Source: Verrucomicrobiota bacterium (GTDB lineage Bacteria; Verrucomicrobiota; Verrucomicrobiia; Opitutales; UBA2995). Taken from it: a DNA stretch of 5,533 nucleotides. The notes under the pieces are model-generated. The model was given only the letters and a program-made list of their open reading frames with translations, searched no databases and was not told where the DNA came from. The first letter of the stretch is position 1, and each line of letters opens with the position of its first letter. The stretch is from positions 1 to 5,533 of the forward strand of contig JAPUIL010000830.1 of the NCBI GenBank assembly GCA_027297085.1. Reading direction: 5' to 3'. The translations under genes were made by a program, and so were the position numbers. Below are positions 1 through 4,531 of the stretch, in pieces.

Positions 1-1
1 G

Positions 2-103
2 TTGTTTTGGGGTGGGATGCTGTTGGCATTGACTGCTGGATTCATTGCAGCTTTTCCGGTAAATTATATTCTTGTAGGTCGAGGAATTCGGCATGTTCAC
101 TGA
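2..103 (+). CDS. C-terminal end of a DUF4396-like membrane protein (partial)
   Basis: An open frame enters from the left edge and ends at TGA 101-103, giving 33 residues. It starts with an aromatic and glycine-rich piece (LFWGGMLLALTAGF), continues as a hydrophobic membrane-spanning stretch, and finishes with AAFPVNYILVGRGIRHVH. A closing membrane helix followed by 'PVN(W/Y)xLxxxGI+' and a short basic or histidine tail is how I remember DUF4396 membrane proteins ending, so I assign it to that family. The family's function is not established. Some members are fused to cupredoxin-like domains, which hints at a link to metals or redox. The start lies outside the window. It converges on the lactonase gene with 63 bases between the stop codons, and I see no clear hairpin-plus-T-run terminator there. 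The short length limits certainty. Confidence 0.55.
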   Translation: MFWGGMLLALTAGFIAAFPVNYILVGRGIRHVH

Positions 104-166
104 TCACATGTTTTGACCCTTCTGCTCCCTTCCAGAATGAGCTGCATCATTTTATCATTTTAAAAT

Positions 167-1342
167 CTAAAGTGGTATAATAGGCCGGAACTGGATACTG
201 CCGGCTGTGGGAACGTTTATGTTGCTACCAGTATAAGCGAGCCCTCCCGTTTCCTTGTCGATTTTGAAGACGCTTATGTGGTCTGATTGTTTATCCGTCA
301 CGAGGAGGTAACTTCCCGTAGGATCTATAGCGATGGTTTGAGGGACATCTCCCCGGGTGGACTCGTTACCGAGTAGCGCCAACGTTCCAGAGTTGGAGTC
401 AACCGCAAATTGGGCGATGCTGTTGTGTCCGCGGTTGGAAACATAGAGAAACCGGCCGTCGGGTGTGACGCAGATTCCTGCGTTTGCATTCCTTCCTGCA
501 AAATCTTTTGGCAACGTTGAAACTGTCTGGAATTCTGTTAATGCTCCACGCGCAGAATCGTAGTGGAAGGCGGTCACTTCCGAGGTCAGTTCGAGGTTCG
601 TATAGGCAAACTTTTCTGAAGGATGAAATACAAAGTGGCGTGGGGCGGCACCGGGAGTAACCGCAACGAATGGTGGGTCGTTCGGGGTGAGGGTTCCCTT
701 CGTTGAGTCAAATTTGTAGATCAGCACTTGATCGAGACCGAGATCGGCTACGAACGCGTAGCGCCCCGCCGAGTCGAGGATAATTGAATGTGGATGGGGT
801 GCGGTCTGCCGTGTGGGGTTCACGCTGGATCCGGTGTGCTGTTGAACGGAAGAAGCGGGCTTGAGCGATCCATCCTGGGCAAGGGGCAGAACAGCGCAGT
901 TCCCAGAAAAGTAGTGGCAAATAAGTATATTGCGTCCCTTGGGGTCGAGTATGAGGTAGCTGGCGCCTTTGCCCTGGCTTGACTGGGAATTCAGTAGTTT
1001 AAGGGCTCCGGTTGCTGGATTGATCTTAAAAGCACAGACCGATCCGCTGCGGGGGCCTGTATATCCTGCTGGATGGCCGACGGAGTAGAGGTGAGTTCCG
1101 GCAGGATGGATGGTGATAATACCGGGCTGCTTCGCTTCACCAGCCAATTTGGCTTCGGTGAGCTGGCCTGTTTTCATGTCCAAAACACTGGTGAATATTC
1201 CTTCCTGATCACCCGTGGCGCCACCACCGAAATACACCTGGTATTTATCCACTGCAGCCTGGCCTTTTGTGCCACCATAAGCGGTTATCAAGATAATGAA
1301 AATAAGTACGAATGCCGTTGCCATAAAGTTTGTTTTTTTCAT
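167..1342 (-). CDS. Secreted lactonase-family beta-propeller protein (6-phosphogluconolactonase-like fold)
   Basis: The 391-residue product begins MKKTNF followed by a hydrophobic core (AFVLIFIILITAY) and GQAA, a typical Sec signal peptide, so it should act outside the cytoplasm. The rest is a seven-bladed propeller of the lactonase family (Pfam Lactonase, COG2706). Blades repeat a 'HPxGxxLY / DPxGRxxL...Y+FD..TGxL' pattern. Family hallmarks include APHPHSIILD, ADLGLDQVLIYKFD, GAAPRHFVFHP, PDGRFLYVSNRGHNSIAQF and QSDHISVFKID. The cytoplasmic family member Pgl hydrolyses 6-phosphogluconolactone. For an exported protein that phosphorylated substrate is unlikely, so the substrate is unknown. Start choice: an in-frame TTG at 1381 would add 13 residues, but ATG 1342 gives a better signal peptide. 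GGAG abuts this ATG directly, which is too close for an ideal ribosome site. The acidic residue usual in the 'A(E/D)I' motif before PDGRFLY is glycine here (NAGICV). The gene appears to stand alone. Confidence 0.9.
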   Translation of the reverse strand: MKKTNFMATAFVLIFIILITAYGGTKGQAAVDKYQVYFGGGATGDQEGIFTSVLDMKTGQLTEAKLAGEAKQPGIITIHPAGTHLYSVGHPAGYTGPRSGSVCAFKINPATGALKLLNSQSSQGKGASYLILDPKGRNILICHYFSGNCAVLPLAQDGSLKPASSVQQHTGSSVNPTRQTAPHPHSIILDSAGRYAFVADLGLDQVLIYKFDSTKGTLTPNDPPFVAVTPGAAPRHFVFHPSEKFAYTNLELTSEVTAFHYDSARGALTEFQTVSTLPKDFAGRNANAGICVTPDGRFLYVSNRGHNSIAQFAVDSNSGTLALLGNESTRGDVPQTIAIDPTGSYLLVTDKQSDHISVFKIDKETGGLAYTGSNINVPTAGSIQFRPIIPL

Positions 1343-1388
1343 CTCCGTATCTACTCTTGTGTCAAACAGGTTATTGAGCAATTCCTGT

Positions 1389-1417
1389 ACTTAATCCGGA
1401 TCAAATAACGGAGTCAA
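1389..1417 (-). promoter_or_regulatory. Possible promoter for the lactonase gene
   Basis: Read on the minus strand, TTGACT (complement of 1412-1417) stands 17 bases before TTAAGT (complement of 1389-1394). The -35 is close to consensus and the spacing is right, but the -10 matches TATAAT at only three of six positions. Transcription would start near 1382. That would leave the TTG at 1381 almost leaderless and so favours the ATG at 1342. This is pattern matching only. Confidence 0.25.
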
Positions 1418-1482
1418 GGAACCTGGGACATTTGTGCTTTTTGTCTTATTTCAAATTTTAGTCATATAGAAAAGAAATTGAT

Positions 1483-1508
1483 CACGCGAAGGCGCTGAGA
1501 CGCCAAGT
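1483..1508. repeat. Degenerate copy of a CGCGAAGGCGCTGAGACGCC-type interspersed repeat
   Basis: Between the lactonase gene and the 112-residue gene lies a purine-rich, GC-rich block (CACGCGAAGGCGCTGAGA followed by CGCCAAGT). It stands out from its AT-rich surroundings. It resembles the 'CACGAAGGCGCAGAGACGCAGAG' intergenic repeats that I remember from many environmental bacterial genomes, including Verrucomicrobiota. A weak GGCG/CGCC stem lies within it. Only one copy is in the window, so the repeat status is an inference from memory. Confidence 0.35.
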
Positions 1509-1527
1509 GGAGCAGATGAGATCAGCC

Positions 1528-1866
1528 CTAGTTTCGAAGTATTTTTGCCATCTCCGTTAGATCACTTTTTAACTTATCGCTGAATGGTTCCAAGTCTTCG
1601 TCGGGTAACATTCCGCACCGGCGCATCAATAACATTTTGTCAAACATCCGCGATCTGGAATGACCGTCCAAACAGCTTTCCAAAATCCTTTTTTCCTTCA
1701 GCATCACCTCGAAGGTGTCCCAGAATTGTTCGGTGGGTGTGGATTTAGTGGCCGTGAGCAACTTCAGTAATTTGGCATTTTTTTTTGCCAGGTATTTTTC
1801 TCTGAGGTCAGGGGTGATTTTCCTGAACCGTTTCCAATCTGATTCTTTAGGGTTTCCAGAAATCAT
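1528..1866 (-). CDS. Conserved hypothetical protein, small and helical (112 aa)
   Basis: I do not know a function for this protein. It reads SGNPKESDWKRFRKITPDLREKYLAKKN at residues 3-30, then TPTEQFWDTFEVMLKEKRILESCLDGHSRSRM at 43-74, then MLLMRRCGMLPDEDLEPFSDKL at 78-99. The pattern 'NPKESDWKxFR...LRExYL...TPTExFWD...CLDGHSRSxM' looks like a genuine conserved family that I believe recurs as an unnamed small protein in several phyla. The protein is highly charged and predicted mostly helical, with no signal peptide or membrane segment, so it is probably cytoplasmic. CLDGHSRS is the most distinctive block. It starts at ATG 1866 without a good ribosome-binding site. A run of nine A's on the coding strand (complement of 1778-1786) encodes part of AKKNAK. 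It has the same orientation as the lactonase gene but lies 185 bases upstream of that gene's start, so co-transcription is uncertain. Confidence 0.75.
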   Translation of the reverse strand: MISGNPKESDWKRFRKITPDLREKYLAKKNAKLLKLLTATKSTPTEQFWDTFEVMLKEKRILESCLDGHSRSRMFDKMLLMRRCGMLPDEDLEPFSDKLKSDLTEMAKILRN

Positions 1867-1984
1867 AGTACGAGGCTTGTAGTTATTTGATTCAATTCAG
1901 GCAGTTAATAAACGCTTAAAATCAAAAACAGCAAGATGCCTGTTCTACCTTAAACGCCTAAAAAGAGCCTCAGGCGACATTATC

Positions 1985-2026
1985 CACCGCAGTTTCCTAA
2001 GCAGTAGATCTGGGTTCGAACAAGAG
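1985..2026 (+). pseudogene. Degenerate 3' half of a tRNA-Arg(CCU) gene
   Basis: CCGCAGTTTCCTAA (1987-2000) is an anticodon-stem 5' strand plus a seven-base loop TTCCTAA with anticodon CCT at 1996-1998. It is followed by a variable-region-like TAGATC and a T-arm start, CTGGGTTCGAAC at 2010-2021. The element is broken. The anticodon stem 3' strand should read ACTGC but reads GCAGT. The T-stem 3' strand reads AAGAG instead of CCCAG. No matching acceptor strand or CCA end follows. The TGGGTTCGAA core and the CCT loop in the right order make chance unlikely. The likely origin is a duplicated or displaced tRNA 3' end left by an integrative element. It should not be functional. Confidence 0.55.
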
Positions 2027-2113
2027 CATCGCCAATGAAGGTTCGGTTTACGGAGAGATTCAAATTGCTGTTGACGACTCTTCTCACCAGACCATTCATC
2101 TTCAGTCCAATGA

Positions 2114-2151
2114 GTCCCCGTAGTTCAATGGATAGAACCGCGGTTTCCTAA
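2114..2151 (+). pseudogene. 5' half of a tRNA-Arg(CCU) gene, interrupted after the anticodon loop
   Basis: The piece matches canonical tRNA geometry base by base. GTCCCCG (2114-2120) is the acceptor 5' strand, followed by TA. GTTC-AATGGATA-GAAC (2123-2138) is a perfect D arm. C2139 is position 26, GCGGT (2140-2144) is the anticodon stem 5' strand, and TTCCTAA (2145-2151) is the loop with anticodon CCT at 2147-2149. The next bases should be ACCGC but are CACGA, and no T arm or CGGGGAC acceptor 3' strand follows. The gene is therefore cut just after the anticodon loop, a place where the crossover cores of tRNA-targeting integrases commonly begin. TTGACG at 2071-2076 with a poor -10 (ATTCAT, 2094-2099) could be a remnant of its promoter. 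A complete copy must exist elsewhere if this isoacceptor is needed. Confidence 0.75.
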
Positions 2152-2267
2152 CACGAATTGGGGAATTTGCTCTGAGTAATCGGGAATGCGCAGGAGCCTG
2201 CAGACCAGTAGGTCACGAAAATTTTTAGAGTTTTCATATCCTCCTGAGTCGCCAGAAAAGAGCTAGT

Positions 2268-2297
2268 TTCACACAGCCGGGTTACATTTGATATAAT
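2268..2297 (+). promoter_or_regulatory. Strong sigma70-type promoter for the three-gene operon
   Basis: TTCACA (2268-2273) matches the -35 consensus at five of six positions. It is followed after 18 bases by a perfect TATAAT at 2292-2297. Transcription would start near 2304 and run into the operon at 2473, giving a leader of about 170 bases. No better candidate lies closer to the gene. The assignment rests on sequence pattern only. Confidence 0.55.
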
Positions 2298-2307
2298 AAT
2301 GGCCTTG

Positions 2308-2418
2308 ATGTTCACGCGTATAGATTCTCATTTACCTTTTCTAGGAATTTCCTGGACGAGACACATACCATATTTCGAAAATATCACCTTGCCATTAAAC
2401 TTCTTCTGTAGGGTTTAA
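2308..2418 (+). other. Possible 36-codon leader ORF in the operon's 5' region
   Basis: ATG at 2308 opens a frame of 36 codons to TAA 2416-2418, starting MFTRIDSHLPFLGIS. An in-frame ATG at 2299 would overlap the predicted transcription start. There is no Shine-Dalgarno sequence and I recognise no family. It is reported only because it begins within a few bases of the predicted transcript start. It may be meaningless. Confidence 0.15.
2370..2384. promoter_or_regulatory. Perfect inverted repeat ATATTT-CGA-AAATAT in the operon leader
   Basis: A six-base perfect inverted repeat with a three-base centre sits about 90 bases before the first operon gene. A shorter palindrome, AGGAATTTCCT, lies at 2343-2353. 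Either could be a protein-binding site or a weak hairpin. AT-rich DNA produces such repeats by chance fairly often. Confidence 0.25.
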
Positions 2419-2427
2419 GCCATATTT

Positions 2428-2443
2428 CTGGTTGCCAAACCAG
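2428..2443. promoter_or_regulatory. Perfect inverted repeat CTGGTT-GCCA-AACCAG just upstream of the operon
   Basis: A six-base stem with a four-base loop ends 29 bases before the ATG at 2473. It is more GC-rich than its surroundings. As DNA it could be an operator for autoregulation; as RNA it would form a stable small hairpin in the leader. It has no T-run, so it is not a terminator. Confidence 0.35.
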
Positions 2444-2472
2444 CACAGATTGCGATCTCCTACTCTAGTCTT

Positions 2473-3237
2473 ATGCCTGCACCCTATCCTCATCTGAAAC
2501 ATGCTCCCATTGTTGAGGCGGTATTGGATATTAGGGTAAGTTTTCGTAAAGGACTCGAAATTGAGACTTTAAAGGGTGGCTTCGAGATCTTAAAAGAGGA
2601 TTATCCGGAAATTAAGGAGGAGAGAATGATCGAGGTTAGGCATCATTTCAGTGCAAAAGACCCAGACAATCTGTCCGATCCGTTAAGGAAACAGACATTC
2701 CGCGGATTTAGATTCATTTCTAATGAAAAAAATCAGCTAGTTCAGTTTAGGAGAGATGGATTTACCTATAATCGACTTAGTCCATATCCCTCATGGGAAG
2801 ATGTAAGGAATGAATCAAAAAGGCTTTGGGACGTTTACTGCCAAGTCGCCAAAGGATTTGATGTATCGCGTTTAGCACTACGTTATATCAACAAGATCGA
2901 ATTTAACCCACTTGAAGAGGAGCTAACAGATATCTTTACGTCTGAGGTATGTATCCCCCAAAAACTAGATTTGGAGGTTGGTTCTTTTCTTAATCAAACC
3001 CTCGTTAAGCAACCTAAGAGCGACATTTTTGCAAACTATACCTTCTCACGAGATAGAAAGAATGTAAACCAACAGCCAGTAGAAATCCTGCTTGACATTG
3101 ACGTTTACCGAAATGGTCCTTATGATAATTTACCTGAAGCATTATTCGAAACGTTTGAGGAACTAAGAAACTTCAAGAATGACCTATTCTTCTCTAGTAT
3201 TAAAACTTCTGCGCTAACACGTTTCCAAAATGATTAG
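2473..3237 (+). CDS. TIGR04255-family protein, first gene of a three-gene operon
   Basis: The 254-residue protein fits the family known as sporadically distributed TIGR04255, usually of similar length. Family-like blocks appear in order: HAPIVEAVLDIR (10-21) at the N-terminus, YPSWEDVRNESKRLWDVY (105-122), SRLALRYINKIEF (132-144), LLDIDVY (206-212), and LRNFKNDLFFSSI (231-243) near the C-terminus. There is no signal peptide or membrane segment, so it should be cytoplasmic. The molecular function of the family is unknown and I see no obvious catalytic triad or nucleotide-binding motif. The start is fixed by the conserved N-terminus, although no Shine-Dalgarno sequence precedes it. Its last 8 bases overlap the next gene (ATGATTAG), which implies translational coupling. 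Family assignment is confident; role is not. Confidence 0.88.
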   Translation: MPAPYPHLKHAPIVEAVLDIRVSFRKGLEIETLKGGFEILKEDYPEIKEERMIEVRHHFSAKDPDNLSDPLRKQTFRGFRFISNEKNQLVQFRRDGFTYNRLSPYPSWEDVRNESKRLWDVYCQVAKGFDVSRLALRYINKIEFNPLEEELTDIFTSEVCIPQKLDLEVGSFLNQTLVKQPKSDIFANYTFSRDRKNVNQQPVEILLDIDVYRNGPYDNLPEALFETFEELRNFKNDLFFSSIKTSALTRFQND

Positions 3238-3733
3238 AACTCTTGATTTAGATTCTCCAATTCCTGAGTACAGAACTCCTGCGGTAAGTGAGGAGAGCCG
3301 TTCCATTATGGATCAGCTGAGGGATGCAATAGATAGCTCTCTTTCCACTATCTTTTTGGGTAAGATCAAAATGAGCCTTTTTTCAGAAGTATCTGAAATC
3401 GAGGAGGAATGCTCAATTAACAATTGGGATGGTGCTGGTTCCGAACCAATTAGCCCAATAGCTATCACAATGGCGGAGCTATTGATTTATTCATTTCCTC
3501 AAGGCATTCCCCTGCCAGAATTAACACCAGCTACCGATGGAGAAATCCACTTTGATTGGAGAGTAGGTCATAAACAGGCTCTTACGGCTAGCTTATCAAA
3601 TAACGGATTTCTATCTTTCGCATTTATCAAAGGTGGACGTAGGTTCCACGGATCAGAACCTTTTGAAGGTACGTTTCCAGAACGATTATCAGATTTATTG
3701 AACGAGCTTTATGCCCTCAAGCGAGTTGCCTGA
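3230..3733 (+). CDS. Uncharacterised partner protein with WDGAG/EPISP motif (167 aa), second operon gene
   Basis: I do not know a function for this protein, but it looks like a member of a real family that I recall beside TIGR04255 genes. An N-terminal charged helix (about 20-62) leads into NNWDGAG (64-70) and EPISP (72-76). Then come a helix with LPELTPATDGEIHFDW (95-110), a beta pair around QALTASLSNNGFLSFAF (116-132), and GGRRFHGSEPFEG (135-147) before a closing helix. The C-terminal half therefore looks like a small alpha/beta domain with conserved Asp, Trp and Arg-His positions. No signal peptide or membrane helix is present. The start ATG lies inside the stop region of the upstream gene (8-base overlap, no Shine-Dalgarno), so translation probably depends on re-initiation. 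The end overlaps the next gene by 23 bases. It could be an effector or an antitoxin-like partner; the sequence does not decide. Confidence 0.8.
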   Translation: MIRTLDLDSPIPEYRTPAVSEESRSIMDQLRDAIDSSLSTIFLGKIKMSLFSEVSEIEEECSINNWDGAGSEPISPIAITMAELLIYSFPQGIPLPELTPATDGEIHFDWRVGHKQALTASLSNNGFLSFAFIKGGRRFHGSEPFEGTFPERLSDLLNELYALKRVA

Positions 3734-4106
3734 AGAGGTTGGCAATTCTGAATTGCTGGCCAGATTTGTATTTCAAAGGCGACATCTTTACCAAGATGGG
3801 CAGCCCAAGCCCGCTGCTTTCTTGCCTAATTCAAATAATGAAACTTCTGTTAGCCGTGTAGATAGTTTGAGTGACCAGGAGATTTACATTGAAGGGAAGG
3901 AATGTGAGAGAAGAAGAACGGATAATCCCACTTTGTATGGCCGAGCGCTGGTAGGTAATGAAGTAGTTCTTGATCTCAATTTGAGAACTGTAAAAGACGA
4001 ACCTCCCCCAAGACACGCTAATATTGTTGGATGGCCATTGGAACAAAGTGAGAAGAAATTAATAGCACTGGGAATTGCTGAAGAGGCTAATGGCCTTAAA
4101 TATTGA
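3711..4106 (+). CDS. Uncharacterised partner protein with SELLARF and RHANIVGWP motifs (131 aa), third operon gene
   Basis: I do not know a function, but the pattern is distinctive and I believe it recurs with the preceding gene in other bacteria. Blocks are SELLARFVFQ (13-22), KPAAFLP (33-39), SVSRVDSLSDQEIY (46-59), LYGRA (75-79) and DEPPPRHANIVGWP (96-109). A charged C-terminal helix ends in LKY. It is small and probably cytoplasmic. The conserved Arg, His, Asn and Trp of RHANIVGWP are the best candidates for an active or binding site, which is inference only. The start ATG at 3711 lies 23 bases inside the preceding gene. A later TTG start (for example 3726) would keep the conserved SELLARF block and cannot be excluded. 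It is the last gene of the operon; the following 425 bases are non-coding. Confidence 0.8.
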   Translation: MPSSELPEEVGNSELLARFVFQRRHLYQDGQPKPAAFLPNSNNETSVSRVDSLSDQEIYIEGKECERRRTDNPTLYGRALVGNEVVLDLNLRTVKDEPPPRHANIVGWPLEQSEKKLIALGIAEEANGLKY

Positions 4107-4145
4107 ATTTCAAGATCAGCTTGCAGGACAGTTATTTATAATAAC

Positions 4146-4277
4146 AACAAGGAAACTTCAGCAGTTGTTTGAACTGAGATTTTCTAACGCAAAAACCGTT
4201 GGTTATCTGTAGCTAGCAGATTTTACCTAGAGTAATCAAATAGCTGTCCTAGAACGGTTTAGTACCTATTCCTTGTT
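4146..4277 (+). other. Candidate structured RNA or DNA element downstream of the operon
   Basis: Nested perfect complementarities are present. AACAAGGAA (4146-4154) pairs with TTCCTTGTT (4269-4277), 9 bp. Inside it, AAACCGTT (4193-4200) pairs with AACGGTTT (4253-4260), 8 bp. Inside that, ATCTG (4205-4209) pairs with CAGAT (4217-4221) around a seven-base loop. A further small hairpin, CAGTT/AACTG with a five-base loop, lies at 4162-4176 between the outer and middle helices. A crossing pair, AGGACAG (4125-4131) with CTGTCCT (4244-4250), could form an alternative or a pseudoknot. Together they suggest a branched fold in the operon's 3' region. It could be a 3' UTR element, a small RNA or a remnant of a mobile element end. 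The strand of any RNA is not determined by symmetry, and chance in AT-rich DNA is possible. Confidence 0.3.
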
Positions 4278-4329
4278 ATCTAGAATTATCCTGAAAAGTC
4301 CCAAATTTTCGTCCCGGGTTAATAAACGG

Positions 4330-4352
4330 GTTAACAAATTTTCATTGTTAAC
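4330..4352. repeat. Perfect inverted repeat GTTAACAA / TTGTTAAC
   Basis: An 8-bp perfect stem with a seven-base spacer (ATTTTCA). Its left arm overlaps the second copy of the direct repeat CGGGTTAA (4327-4334). As RNA it makes a stable hairpin on either strand but lacks a following T-run. It may serve as a 3'-end stabiliser for either convergent transcript. Confidence 0.4.
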
Positions 4353-4388
4353 TGAAAGGATCACGATTCTAGACTTTAGTTGTGTGAA

Positions 4389-4403
4389 TTGCCCATAGGG
4401 CAA
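4389..4403. repeat. Perfect inverted repeat TTGCCC-ATA-GGGCAA
   Basis: A 6-bp GC-containing stem with a three-base loop. It is compact and stable enough for a small hairpin on either strand, and it lies between convergent genes where transcript ends are expected. No T-run follows, so it is not called a terminator. Confidence 0.4.
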
Positions 4404-4531
4404 GGACTGGATACTCATTCGAGCATTCAAATATGAACATTGACCCTTTTGGCTGTCCTCTGCTCGTTGAGTCTTCGTAAACAGCAGAAGAAAATTAGGG
4501 GAGCCGAAAGTTACTTTAAAAGTTTTGACGA

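Larger units (their letters stand above)
1867..2267. other. Intergenic region carrying tRNA relics, no convincing gene
   Basis: I found no open frame of recognisable coding character in this stretch on either strand. It contains the upstream region of the 112-residue gene (reading left) and the two tRNA-Arg fragments described separately. A small GC hairpin, GCAGGAGCCTGC, lies at 2190-2201. Shortly after it, CCAGTAGGTCACG at 2205-2217 resembles a tRNA variable-loop region and may be a third, very short tRNA relic. The stretch reads like old junction DNA left by insertions and deletions. Confidence 0.5.
4107..4531. other. Non-coding gap between convergent genes, rich in inverted repeats
   Basis: The operon and the lipoprotein gene converge here. 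I see no credible gene; a frame opening at TTG 4440 and overlapping the lipoprotein gene has no recognisable content. The gap holds several perfect inverted repeats listed separately, and an 8-base direct repeat CGGGTTAA at 4315-4322 and 4327-4334. None of the hairpins is followed by a T-run on either strand, so none is a textbook intrinsic terminator. Confidence 0.5.

Noticed and set aside
104..166. Bidirectional terminator between the DUF4396-like gene and the lactonase gene
   Set aside because: The T-rich stretch near 149-165 has only an ATTTTAAAAT palindrome and no GC-rich stem.
708..1408. Open frames on either strand within the lactonase gene (708-920, 788-982, 1073-1408)
   Set aside because: They lie inside a clearly coding gene in other frames, have low-complexity or cysteine/arginine-rich content, and show no family resemblance.
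1985..2151. A permuted tRNA gene, with the 3' half upstream of the 5' half and both halves functional
   Set aside because: The upstream piece has no CGGGGAC to pair with the acceptor strand GTCCCCG, its T-stem pairs at only two of five positions, and the anticodon stem does not close. Decay fits better.
3831..4046. 71-codon minus-strand frame opposite the third operon gene
   Set aside because: It is opposite a gene with strong family motifs, and its own product has no recognisable content.
2473..4106. Firm call of the operon as a named toxin-antitoxin or anti-phage system
   Set aside because: No nuclease, kinase, nucleotidyltransferase or DNA-binding motif is visible in the three proteins. 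The call would be guesswork beyond the architecture.
4125..4403. Retron-like non-coding RNA
   Set aside because: There is no reverse transcriptase in the window, and no msr/msd layout can be shown.
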